This document shows positions 7,119-13,206 of a stretch of DNA of 15,096 bases, piece after piece; position 1 is the stretch's first letter; each line of letters opens with the position of its first letter. Both the position numbers and the translations under genes were made by a program. Below the pieces are notes generated by a model that worked only from the letters and a program-made list of their open reading frames with translations, did not search any database and was not told the origin of the DNA. Origin of the DNA: Firmicutes bacterium UBA994 (GTDB taxonomy: Bacteria > Bacillota > UBA994). Where the stretch lies: the NCBI GenBank assembly GCA_002292025.1, contig DBBC01000112.1:1-15096 (forward strand), read 5' to 3'.

Positions 7119-7144
7119 GACAAAAGGGACGGGTGCTTTTGTCC
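7119..7144. repeat. Hairpin repeat GACAAAAG / CTTTTGTC with GGGACGGGTG loop region
   Basis: Arms GACAAAAG (7119-7126) and CTTTTGTC (7136-7143) form a perfect 8-bp stem. The stretch 7126-7144 differs at one position from 2802-2820. It sits exactly at the broken 5' edge of the amidinotransferase remnant. Confidence 0.7.
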
Positions 7145-7155
7145 ACAGAGCACTT

Positions 7156-7175
7156 GCTATTTGGCCGCAAATAGC
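7156..7175. repeat. Short perfect inverted repeat (8-bp stem, 4-base loop)
   Basis: GCTATTTG, loop GCCG, CAAATAGC. It lies downstream of the minus-strand MoaD/ThiS-like gene and could be its terminator, but no T run follows on that strand. Confidence 0.5.
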
Positions 7176-7206
7176 CGCTTGGTGGCTTGCACCGCAGTGG
7201 AGCTTA

Positions 7207-7223
7207 CGTCCCTCTTGCTTCAC
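7207..7223. repeat. Half copy of the GTGAAGCAAAAGG element at a gene 3' end
   Basis: CGTCCCTCTTGCTTCAC matches 7616-7632 at 16 of 17 positions. Only one arm is present. Its last base overlaps the TAG stop (7225-7223) of the MoaD/ThiS-like gene, repeating the stop-codon overlap seen at 6144-6176. Confidence 0.65.
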
Positions 7224-7498
7224 TATTGCTTTTTGATGCCCAGCATGACCCGGTATGGCCCGGGGGTGCCAGGCGCAATGAGTGCCACTCGGTCTCCTGG
7301 CATGATTACAGCGCAAAGGTCATGTACCTTCCCATTAACCATTATCGCCTCTACCTGTGTATCCGACAGCTGCAACTTAAGCAGTAAATCATGGGGTGTG
7401 ATGCTGCTGCCTATTTCCAAGTGAGCGGGGAAGCCATAGCCGCGCGCCTTCATAATGGGCTGCAGGCTAGAGAAAAAACGTAGCTCGATAGTGCCCAT
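7223..7498 (-). CDS. MoaD/ThiS-like ubiquitin-fold protein lacking a C-terminal Gly-Gly
   Basis: 91 residues from an ATG at 7498 with AGAGGGG six bases upstream. The frame runs open to 7645, but that extension simply translates the repeat at 7584-7633 and is rejected. The beta-grasp pattern is visible: IELRFFSSL at the N-terminus, a middle SITPHDLLLKLQL segment, VEAIMVNGKVHDL, and PGDRVALIAPG. Sulfur carriers of this family normally end in Gly-Gly; here the chain passes the expected end (GTPGP) and continues YRVMLGIKKQ, so carrier function by the usual thiocarboxylate is doubtful unless it is trimmed. It is divergent from the aldehyde ferredoxin oxidoreductase gene, suggesting a part in that enzyme's cofactor supply or assembly. 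This role is inferred from position. Confidence 0.78.
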   Translation of the reverse strand: MGTIELRFFSSLQPIMKARGYGFPAHLEIGSSITPHDLLLKLQLSDTQVEAIMVNGKVHDLCAVIMPGDRVALIAPGTPGPYRVMLGIKKQ

Positions 7499-7725
7499 CG
7501 TGAACCCCTCTCGCTGATAGTGTTGACTACTAGTTCTCCGGGGGAAGGGTAAGTCCTCTGCAGAGCAGTCAATCTTTAAGAGGGGTGAAGCAAAAGGCTC
7601 CGTCCCTTTTGCTTCCGTCCCTTTTGCTTCACCTGAAGTTCGCAATTTAATCAGAAAACATGCAGGAATGTAAGGGTGGGGCGTAGAATAAGTTATTACC
7701 GAAAATAATGTTTGGAGGGTAAGTC
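7499..7725. other. Divergent control region before the oxidoreductase genes
   Basis: 227 bases between the GG-less MoaD-like gene (minus) and the aldehyde ferredoxin oxidoreductase gene (plus). It contains the duplicated hairpin described at 7584-7633. Both promoters should lie here, but no strong -35/-10 pair was found on either strand. No molybdenum/tungsten cofactor riboswitch could be recognised by eye. Confidence 0.4.
7584..7633. repeat. Inverted copy of the GTGAAGCAAAAGG hairpin with a 15-bp tandem duplication
   Basis: GGTGAAGCAAAAGG (7584-7597) pairs with CCTTTTGCTTCACC (7620-7633), a perfect 14-bp stem. The interior starts CTCCGTC, the reverse complement of the GACGGAG loop at 6157-6163, so this copy is in opposite orientation. 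CGTCCCTTTTGCTTC occurs twice in tandem (7601-7615 and 7616-7630) without a mismatch. It lies between divergent genes, where a terminator is not needed. Confidence 0.85.
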
Positions 7726-9468
7726 ATGCCAAAAATGCTGCGCATCAACATGTCGACATTGGAGGCGAAGTACGAGAGCGTGCCGGCGAAGTATCTGCCA
7801 CTGGGGGGTCGTGCTTTAACGTCGCAAATCGTTGCCGATGAAGTGCCGCCGCATTGTCACCCCTTGCGAGAGTTTAACAAGCTGGTGATTGCGCCGGGTT
7901 TGCTGTCCGGCACCAACGCGCCATCTTCGGGTAGACTCTCTGTCGGCGGCAAGAGCCCTCTCACCGGGGGCATCAAGGAAGCAAACGCAGGCGGAATTTG
8001 CTCGCAGAAGATTGCCAGTCTCGGTATCAAAGCCATTGTTGTTGAAGGGATTCCAAGTGAGCAAGGTACGTGGATTGCCAAAGTCTCGCCTGACGGGGCA
8101 GAGGTGCTAGCCGCAAATGAGTATGCAGGCATGGGCACTTATGCGCTGACAGCATCGCTGCGGGAGCGTTATGGCAGCAAAGTCGGGGTGATCTGTAGCG
8201 GTCCTGCCGGCGAGATGATGCTTGCCGGGGCAGGCGTAGCTACCAATGATGGTGAGGGCAACTCCAGCCGTTATGCGGGACGCGGGGGGCTGGGCGCTGT
8301 GTTGGGCTCCAAGCGACTTAAGGCCATAGTCATTGACTCGCCGTCAACCTTCGGCGCACCGGTGCATGACAAAGAGGCTTTTATGGCGGCTTCCAAGAAG
8401 TTTGCCACCATACTGCGTGAACATGCTGTGACTGGGACCGGGCTGCCAAGCTATGGCACAAACGTATTGATGAACATAATCAGCGAGGCAGGAACCTTGC
8501 CGGTACGCAATTTCAGCAATAATGGCAGGTTTGAGCATGCCAATGACGTCGGCGGTGAATCGCTTGCGGCTACGGCCAAGGCTAGGGGCGGGCGAGTCGC
8601 GCATGCTTGCCACCCTGGGTGCGTAATACGATGTTCCAACGTCTATCCAATGCCAGACGGCAAAATCTGTTCGCCGGTTGAATACGAGACGGCGTGGGGA
8701 TTTGGCCCTAACCTAAACATAAAAGACCTCGATGTGATCGCCAAGCTAAACTACATCTGCAACGACGCTGGGCTTGACACTATCGAAGCCGGCGTGGCCC
8801 TAGGGGTATTGATGGAAGCAGGCATCATCCCCTTTGGTGACGGCGAGGCTGCCATTGCCGCTCTCAGCGAAGTTGCCAAGGGCACACCGGCGGGACGCAT
8901 TCTTGGTAACGGCGCCGAATTCGTCGGCAAAGCCTATGGGGTCACCCGCGTGCCTACCGTAAAGGGGCAAGGCATACCTGCGTATGACCCTCGTTCTTGC
9001 AAAGGCATGGGCGTGACATACTCCACCACTCCCATGGGCGCTGACCACACTGCGGGTTATGCTGTTACTGCCAATATCCTTAAGGTAGGCGGTTTCGTCG
9101 ACCCCACGTTGCCTGAGGGGCAGGTTGAGCTGTCACGTAATCTGCAAGTGGCAACAGCCGCGGTGGATGCCTCGGGCCTATGTCTGTTTGTAGCCTTCCC
9201 CGTGCTTGACAATCCCGAGGGCTTGCCTACGATTGTCGAGATGCTGAACGCGCAATATAACCTGACCCTCACTGTCGACGATGTGCTAGCTTTAGGGAAG
9301 AGCATCCTCAAGACAGAGCTTACCTTTAATGAGGGGGCAGGTTTCACTAAAGCGGCCGACCGCTTGCCCGAGTTCTTCTATACCGACAAGCTAGCTCCGC
9401 ACAACACTGTTTTTGACGTTAGCCAAGCTGAGATAGAGGGCATCTTTAGTGGGATTAACCCAAAGTAA
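7726..9468 (+). CDS. aor: Aldehyde ferredoxin oxidoreductase (tungsten pterin enzyme)
   Basis: 580 residues. The enzyme oxidises aldehydes to carboxylic acids with ferredoxin as electron acceptor, using a tungsten (or molybdenum) bis-pyranopterin and one [4Fe-4S] cluster in the cytoplasm. Domain 1 shows LGGRA at 26-30, SGRLSVGGKSPLTGG at 68-82 and ANAGG at 86-90, then SRYAGRGGLGAVLGSKRLKAI at 181-201, all cofactor-binding landmarks. Candidate cluster ligands are Cys295, Cys299 and Cys303 (CHPGCVIRC) with Cys486 in DASGLC. YETAWGFGPNL at 320-330 is also typical. The ATG follows GGAGGGTAAGTC. A MoaD-like carrier and a MoeB-like enzyme follow on the same strand, as expected for an enzyme needing pterin dithiolene. 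Metal choice and aldehyde range cannot be read from sequence. Confidence 0.95.
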   Translation: MPKMLRINMSTLEAKYESVPAKYLPLGGRALTSQIVADEVPPHCHPLREFNKLVIAPGLLSGTNAPSSGRLSVGGKSPLTGGIKEANAGGICSQKIASLGIKAIVVEGIPSEQGTWIAKVSPDGAEVLAANEYAGMGTYALTASLRERYGSKVGVICSGPAGEMMLAGAGVATNDGEGNSSRYAGRGGLGAVLGSKRLKAIVIDSPSTFGAPVHDKEAFMAASKKFATILREHAVTGTGLPSYGTNVLMNIISEAGTLPVRNFSNNGRFEHANDVGGESLAATAKARGGRVAHACHPGCVIRCSNVYPMPDGKICSPVEYETAWGFGPNLNIKDLDVIAKLNYICNDAGLDTIEAGVALGVLMEAGIIPFGDGEAAIAALSEVAKGTPAGRILGNGAEFVGKAYGVTRVPTVKGQGIPAYDPRSCKGMGVTYSTTPMGADHTAGYAVTANILKVGGFVDPTLPEGQVELSRNLQVATAAVDASGLCLFVAFPVLDNPEGLPTIVEMLNAQYNLTLTVDDVLALGKSILKTELTFNEGAGFTKAADRLPEFFYTDKLAPHNTVFDVSQAEIEGIFSGINPK

Positions 9469-9500
9469 GGCCTAGCCCGCAGGCGCGAGAGGTGCGTGGG

Positions 9501-9737
9501 ATGCAGGTAGAGTTAAGGGCGTACACCGGTCTGGAAAAGTTCTTCGGGGCACGTCACGGAGAGAAGCTAATGGTGGACATTGACGCGAACACCACTATTA
9601 GTGATGTCCTCAAGCGATATGGCATTCCGCCGGCCCAGGTATCTGCCGCCCTAGTTGACGGACGTCATAGGGCTCTCGATTACTGCTTGCAGCCAGGCGA
9701 GCGTGTAGCGCTGTTCCCACCGGTAGGCGGTGGTTAG
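9501..9737 (+). CDS. MoaD-like sulfur carrier protein
   Basis: 78 residues from the ATG at 9501. GAGAGG at 9487-9492 is eight bases before it, while a GTG at 9492 overlaps that site and is rejected. The beta-grasp fold pattern is clear (VELRAYTGLEKFFG, ISDVLKRYGIP, VALFPPVGGG), and the chain ends in Gly-Gly-Gly, the tail that is adenylated and converted to a thiocarboxylate in MoaD and ThiS. It lies 32 bases after the aldehyde ferredoxin oxidoreductase gene and is followed by a MoeB-type activating enzyme. The likely role is sulfur donation for pyranopterin dithiolene formation. A ThiS role is less likely because no thiamin genes are near. Confidence 0.88.
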   Translation: MQVELRAYTGLEKFFGARHGEKLMVDIDANTTISDVLKRYGIPPAQVSAALVDGRHRALDYCLQPGERVALFPPVGGG

Positions 9738-9746
9738 TTAGCAGGG

Positions 9747-9770
9747 AAGGGGCGGGGACATCTGCCCCTT
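9747..9770. repeat. G-rich hairpin between moaD-like and moeB-like genes
   Basis: AAGGGGC (9747-9753) and GCCCCTT (9764-9770) form a 7-bp stem around GGGGACATCT. It could act as a weak or partial terminator, or be another member of the local hairpin family. Because moeB-like follows closely on the same strand, complete termination would separate it from moaD-like. Confidence 0.5.
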
Positions 9771-9796
9771 TCGCTTGCGTAGAGGCGGTGCATAAG

Positions 9797-10576
9797 GTGA
9801 GGCTAACGCCAGATCAAGCGCAGCGTTACGACAGGAATATACGCGTGCCAGGCCTAGGGGTAGAAGGGCAGAAAAAACTGCTCTGTTCCTCAGCCCTAAT
9901 AGTGGGCGTGGGAGGGCTAGGCTCACCTGCCGCCTTGTACTTGGCGGCTGCGGGGATTGGGCGGCTCGGGATTGCCGATAGTGACGTTGTGTCTCTCTCT
10001 AATCTACAGCGTCAAATACTGCATTTCACTCCGGATATAGGCAAGCCTAAGACGCTTTCAGCGCGCGACAAACTAACGGCGCTCAACCCCGATTGCGAAA
10101 TCGTCATGCATACTTATGCAGTGACTGAGGACAACGCTGCGCAAGTTATTGCCGGCTACGACATAGTCATCGATGCTACCGACAATTTTCCTAGCAGGTT
10201 TATTCTTAACAAAGCCTGTTTGGCTCTGGGCAAAGCATTTATCCACGCCGCTGTGCTGTCTATGTCTGGCCGGGCAATGACAGTTCTGCCGTACAGCAGC
10301 GCGTGTCTTCGCTGCGTGTTCCGGCAGTTGCCTGCGCCCCATGTGCCGTCCACATCAGAGCTAGGTGTTTTTGGCGCGATCCCGGGGCTTATTGCGTCTA
10401 TACAGGTGACGGAGGCGGTCAAATACCTGCTCGGGCAAGGCGAACTGCTGACCAACCGCATGCTCATCTATGACGGCATGTCTATGTGCTTCGAGTTGGT
10501 GGAAGTGCTGCGCGACCCAGACTGCCCGGACTGCGGGCAGCCATCAATGATTAAGAGAGGGTGCAATTATGATTAA
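9797..10576 (+). CDS. MoeB/ThiF/HesA-family activating enzyme (E1-like adenylyltransferase)
   Basis: 259 residues from a GTG at 9797, which GAGGCGG precedes by eight bases; another GTG at 9788 is only two bases from the AGAGG and is less likely. The enzyme should adenylate the C-terminal Gly of its carrier, here the neighbouring MoaD-like protein. Visible are RYDRNI near residue 11, nucleotide-binding GVGGLGS at 37-43, LSNLQRQ at 67-73, Lys83 in IGKPK, and DATDN at 126-130. Four Zn ligands are intact: Cys170, Cys173, Cys243, Cys246. Where MoeB/ThiF usually have Cys (VPTCAE), this protein reads VPSTSE with Thr186. That Cys is not essential in E. coli MoeB as I recall, but is in ThiF, so MoeB-like action is favoured. 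The stop overlaps the next gene by 8 bases. Confidence 0.88.
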   Translation: MRLTPDQAQRYDRNIRVPGLGVEGQKKLLCSSALIVGVGGLGSPAALYLAAAGIGRLGIADSDVVSLSNLQRQILHFTPDIGKPKTLSARDKLTALNPDCEIVMHTYAVTEDNAAQVIAGYDIVIDATDNFPSRFILNKACLALGKAFIHAAVLSMSGRAMTVLPYSSACLRCVFRQLPAPHVPSTSELGVFGAIPGLIASIQVTEAVKYLLGQGELLTNRMLIYDGMSMCFELVEVLRDPDCPDCGQPSMIKRGCNYD

Positions 10577-11420
10577 AGTCAGAAACATGCGGTATAAATA
10601 CAGGAATTCCAGCCAATACGCTGTCGACGGAGTAGATTTTAACATAAACGAAGGCGAAATTTTCGGGTTTCTTGGGCCTTCCGGCGCGGGCAAAAGTACA
10701 ACGCAGAAAGTACTCATCAAGCTTTTAAGTGGCTTCGAAGGAGAGATAGAGCATCGCGGCAAGCCCCTTGCATCTTACGACGACTCTTTTTATCAGGATG
10801 TAGGCGTAAGTTTTGAGATGCCGATATCTTTCTCAAAGCTAACAGCAATCGAAAATCTTGATTTTTTCAAGCGACTTTACAAGAAAACAGTTGATATCGA
10901 GCCACTTTTGAAAAGAGTCGGTCTCTGGGATGACCGCGACAAGAAGGCCGGCGAATTCTCCAAGGGGATGAAAATCCGCCTAAATTTCGTTAGAGCGCTT
11001 ATAAACGACCCTAAGTTTCTTTTCTTGGACGAGCCTACTAACGGCGTTGACCCCGCAAATTCGCGCATTATGAAAGACATGATCCGTGAGTTCAGGCAAA
11101 AAGGCGGCACAGTTTTTATCACAAGCCACATCATGGGGGATATCGATGAACTCTGCGACCGCGTGGCCTTCATATCACAGGGAAAACTGCGCGAAGAAGG
11201 CTCGCCACGCGATCTAAAGATAAAGTACGGCAAACGCACAGTAAACGTCGAATACCGTGAAAATGGCGACGTGCACTCGCAGCTTTTTTCAATGGACGAG
11301 ATCAAAACCGAGCCGTTCTTTAATTTGCTGCGCAATAAAGAGATAGAAACCATACACAGCGGCGAGACCACGCTTGAGGAAATCTTCATCAAGGTTACGG
11401 GGGTGAAGCTTCGTGCCTAA
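10569..11420 (+). CDS. ABC transporter ATP-binding protein (Rv2688c-like exporter ATPase)
   Basis: 283 residues. Walker A GPSGAGKST 36-44, signature FSKGM 130-134 in place of LSGGQ, Walker B FLFLDEP 150-156, and switch His187 are present. The Q-loop reads VGVSFEMP, so Glu83 stands where Gln is usual; this is a trait I associate with ATPases of the Rv2686c-Rv2688c (reported fluoroquinolone export) type. About 60 residues follow the core and may bind the permeases. GAGAGGG is seven bases before the ATG, and the gene begins inside the end of the moeB-like gene (8-base overlap). It is the first of four tandem genes. The substrate is unknown; the drug-export label comes from family resemblance only. 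Confidence 0.9.
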   Translation: MIKVRNMRYKYRNSSQYAVDGVDFNINEGEIFGFLGPSGAGKSTTQKVLIKLLSGFEGEIEHRGKPLASYDDSFYQDVGVSFEMPISFSKLTAIENLDFFKRLYKKTVDIEPLLKRVGLWDDRDKKAGEFSKGMKIRLNFVRALINDPKFLFLDEPTNGVDPANSRIMKDMIREFRQKGGTVFITSHIMGDIDELCDRVAFISQGKLREEGSPRDLKIKYGKRTVNVEYRENGDVHSQLFSMDEIKTEPFFNLLRNKEIETIHSGETTLEEIFIKVTGVKLRA

Positions 11421-12138
11421 CCTATTGACGTTGGTCAAAGCTGAATTTTTTCGGTTGAATAAATACAACCTTTTCACGGCAAACTTTGTCGTTCTCATTA
11501 TGTGGGTCGTATTAGCATATTTTCTTGAGGCTGAGATGCTTTTGCGTTTCATACCGTTTATTTTTTTCATGGACAGCATAATGATGACCATTCTTCTCGT
11601 CGGGGCAACACTGTTTTACGAAAAAAAGGAACACACCATAAACTCAATCATGGTCACCCCGGTCACTGAACATGAGTTTTTAACGGCCAAAGTTCTGGTC
11701 AATGTGGTCAACTCCCTGATTACGGTCGCGGTTATCTCCATAGCTGTCTATTTTATAAAAGAGGTCACTTTTAATTATCTTCTCTTGCTACCCGCTATTG
11801 TGCTGGTGACTGTCGTTCACTCGCTCATCGGTATCCGGCTTTCATACAGCGCCAAAGACTTTACGTCCCATCTCATAAATTACATGCTCTATGTCTTTAT
11901 ATTCGCACTTCCGCCGATTTTTGCCTTGTTTGGCATCATCAGCGAGTCTGTTTCCCGCTTTTTTATACTGCTCCCGCCGGAAGCGTCAAGTGTTTTGATC
12001 AATACCGCCTTTACGCAAATAGAAGCCTGGCGAGTAGTTTTTTCTTACATTTACCTTATCGCCTTATCGGCAATGTTGTATATGTTTAGTGTCAAACCTA
12101 AGTTCAACGAGTATTTGATGAAGGAAACGGGGGTTTAA
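11413..12138 (+). CDS. ABC-2 type exporter permease, first subunit
   Basis: 241 residues, very hydrophobic, with about six predicted membrane helices. It starts with GTG at 11413, inside the last codons of the ATPase gene (8-base overlap), which implies translational coupling. The N-terminal pattern (a short amphipathic stretch with KAEFFRLNKYN, then a helix) and the cytoplasmic segment LFYEKKEHTINSIMVTPVT, resembling the coupling region of ABC-2 permeases, support the call. By arrangement it would pair with the next gene product as a heterodimeric channel driven by the ATPase. No substrate can be read from it. Confidence 0.85.
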   Translation: MPNLLTLVKAEFFRLNKYNLFTANFVVLIMWVVLAYFLEAEMLLRFIPFIFFMDSIMMTILLVGATLFYEKKEHTINSIMVTPVTEHEFLTAKVLVNVVNSLITVAVISIAVYFIKEVTFNYLLLLPAIVLVTVVHSLIGIRLSYSAKDFTSHLINYMLYVFIFALPPIFALFGIISESVSRFFILLPPEASSVLINTAFTQIEAWRVVFSYIYLIALSAMLYMFSVKPKFNEYLMKETGV

Positions 12139-12140
12139 GT

Positions 12141-12869
12141 ATGCTTGCGTCCTGGATAAAGTATGAACTTAAAAATATTCTGGGGGACAAAATGACATTC
12201 ATGATGATTTTTTATCCGTTTGTGCTCGGCGGCATAGGCAGGTATGTAATAGTCAATGAGCTTGCTCCGTTAGAGGCAATGCAGCTTGTCGCAATTTTTA
12301 TGGTGTTGATTGTAGGCTTTGCTTATGGCGCAATGGCGGGATTTTCCTTGCTTGATGATCGCGACGATCAGGTGTTTGCCTCCATTCAGATTTCACCTGT
12401 CCCTCTTAATCTCTACATCTGGTTTAAGGTTGGCTTTACATCTTTATTGTCCGTTGTGGGTGGTTTTTTCATCATATGGTTAACAGGCGCGTTTACGCTT
12501 TCGCTGCCTGACATGCTTCTCGTGTCAGTTCTAGCTACTCTGCAGGCACCAATCACGGCATTTTTAGTCAACGCGTTTGCAAACAACAAAGTCGAAGGTT
12601 ATGTAACCATGAAGGCAACGGGTTTTTTGCTCTTATTCCCCATTGGAGGCTTCTTTTTTCTCAACGCTTATGAGTGGCTTTTCGCCATAGCCCCGCAGCA
12701 TTGGGCGGCAAAAGCGCTCCAACACCATATGCTCGAGCCTCATATAGCTGCCGGCATAGTTAGCATGAACCTTGGTTTCTATCAGTATATAGCCGCGGGC
12801 TTTGCGTATAATCTATTAGTTATTGCTTTGACCTTCAATTTTTTCCGGCAAAAAAATAATCTTGGTTGA
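12141..12869 (+). CDS. ABC-2 type exporter permease, second subunit
   Basis: 242 residues with about six membrane helices. It opens with SWIKYELKNILGDKMTF, an N-terminal amphipathic segment common to ABC-2 permeases, and has LLDDRDDQVFASIQISPVPL after the second helical pair, matching the family coupling helix region. It resembles proteins annotated as fluoroquinolone export permeases in Bacillota, an impression from memory. The ATG is two bases after the preceding stop, with GGGGG at the expected distance, so the genes form one operon. Confidence 0.85.
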   Translation: MLASWIKYELKNILGDKMTFMMIFYPFVLGGIGRYVIVNELAPLEAMQLVAIFMVLIVGFAYGAMAGFSLLDDRDDQVFASIQISPVPLNLYIWFKVGFTSLLSVVGGFFIIWLTGAFTLSLPDMLLVSVLATLQAPITAFLVNAFANNKVEGYVTMKATGFLLLFPIGGFFFLNAYEWLFAIAPQHWAAKALQHHMLEPHIAAGIVSMNLGFYQYIAAGFAYNLLVIALTFNFFRQKNNLG

Positions 12870-12883
12870 TAGGAGGAATATTT

Positions 12884-13078
12884 ATGTCTTTGACGTCATT
12901 GATTCTGCTTCTCTTAGCCGTATTGTACATCGCCGGCGCTATCCTTGAGTTTCCCATAATGTTTGAGGGAAACTTCAAAACCAAATGGATCATGGAGAAA
13001 ATAGGGAGGAAAAACCACAAGCTGCTCCTTTTAGGGCTTGGCGCCATCTTGTTGGTGCTGGCTGCGATTTTTAGGTAG
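12884..13078 (+). CDS. Small two-helix membrane protein of unknown function
   Basis: 64 residues from the ATG at 12884, which AGGAGG precedes by seven bases. Two hydrophobic helices (about 4-24 and 47-63) flank a basic loop containing NFKTKWIMEKIGRKNHK. I do not recognise the family. It is 14 bases after the second permease and on the same strand, so it probably belongs to the exporter operon, as an accessory or stability subunit. An in-frame TTG at 12866 overlaps the previous gene and has no ribosome binding site, so it was not used. Confidence 0.8.
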   Translation: MSLTSLILLLLAVLYIAGAILEFPIMFEGNFKTKWIMEKIGRKNHKLLLLGLGAILLVLAAIFR

Positions 13079-13134
13079 ACACTGAAAGTCCGGGGCAAAA
13101 ATTTCTACTTTACGGTGGGGAAGTTTCTTTTCGG

Positions 13135-13164
13135 CACTGTATTGACCAACTGGTCAATACAGTG
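13135..13164. promoter_or_regulatory. Perfect 30-bp palindromic operator (site 1)
   Basis: Arms CACTGTATTGACCA (13135-13148) and TGGTCAATACAGTG (13151-13164) are exact reverse complements around AC. The core TTGACCAACTGGTCAA has the size and symmetry of TetR-family operators. It covers the -35 element and most of the spacer of the promoter of the second exporter. Confidence 0.82.
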
Positions 13165-13171
13165 TTATACT
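13142..13171 (+). promoter_or_regulatory. Promoter of the second ABC exporter
   Basis: TTGACC (13142-13147) and TATACT (13166-13171) with an 18-base spacer, each one base from consensus. The start point should be near 13178, about 29 bases before the GTG of the ATPase gene, so transcription begins inside the second operator-like site. Confidence 0.75.
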
Positions 13172-13186
13172 TGACTACGCGGTCAA
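13171..13186. promoter_or_regulatory. Second operator-like site (site 2)
   Basis: TTGACTACGCGGTCAA keeps both outer half-sites (TTGAC/GTCAA) of the 16-base core in site 1. It is centred 29 bases downstream of site 1 and covers the predicted transcription start, where a bound repressor would block initiation. Confidence 0.65.
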
Positions 13187-13206
13187 TGTTTTCGGAGGTG
13201 ATTAAA

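Noticed and set aside
7119..7633. A CRISPR array or insertion sequence suggested by the repeated hairpins
   Set aside because: The repeats are palindromic and irregularly spaced, differ in orientation, and have no unique spacers, cas genes or transposase nearby.
7499..7645. N-terminal extension of the GG-less MoaD-like protein
   Set aside because: It translates the hairpin repeat into repeated EAKGTE residues and lacks a ribosome binding site; the ATG at 7498 has one.
7634..7725. A molybdenum/tungsten cofactor riboswitch before the oxidoreductase gene
   Set aside because: The gap is short and AT-rich, with only weak TTATT/AATAA pairings and no structure resembling the known motif by eye.
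10877..11392. A 171-residue minus-strand open frame opposite the exporter ATPase
   Set aside because: The plus strand encodes a complete ATPase with all nucleotide-binding motifs; the antisense product has no recognisable feature.
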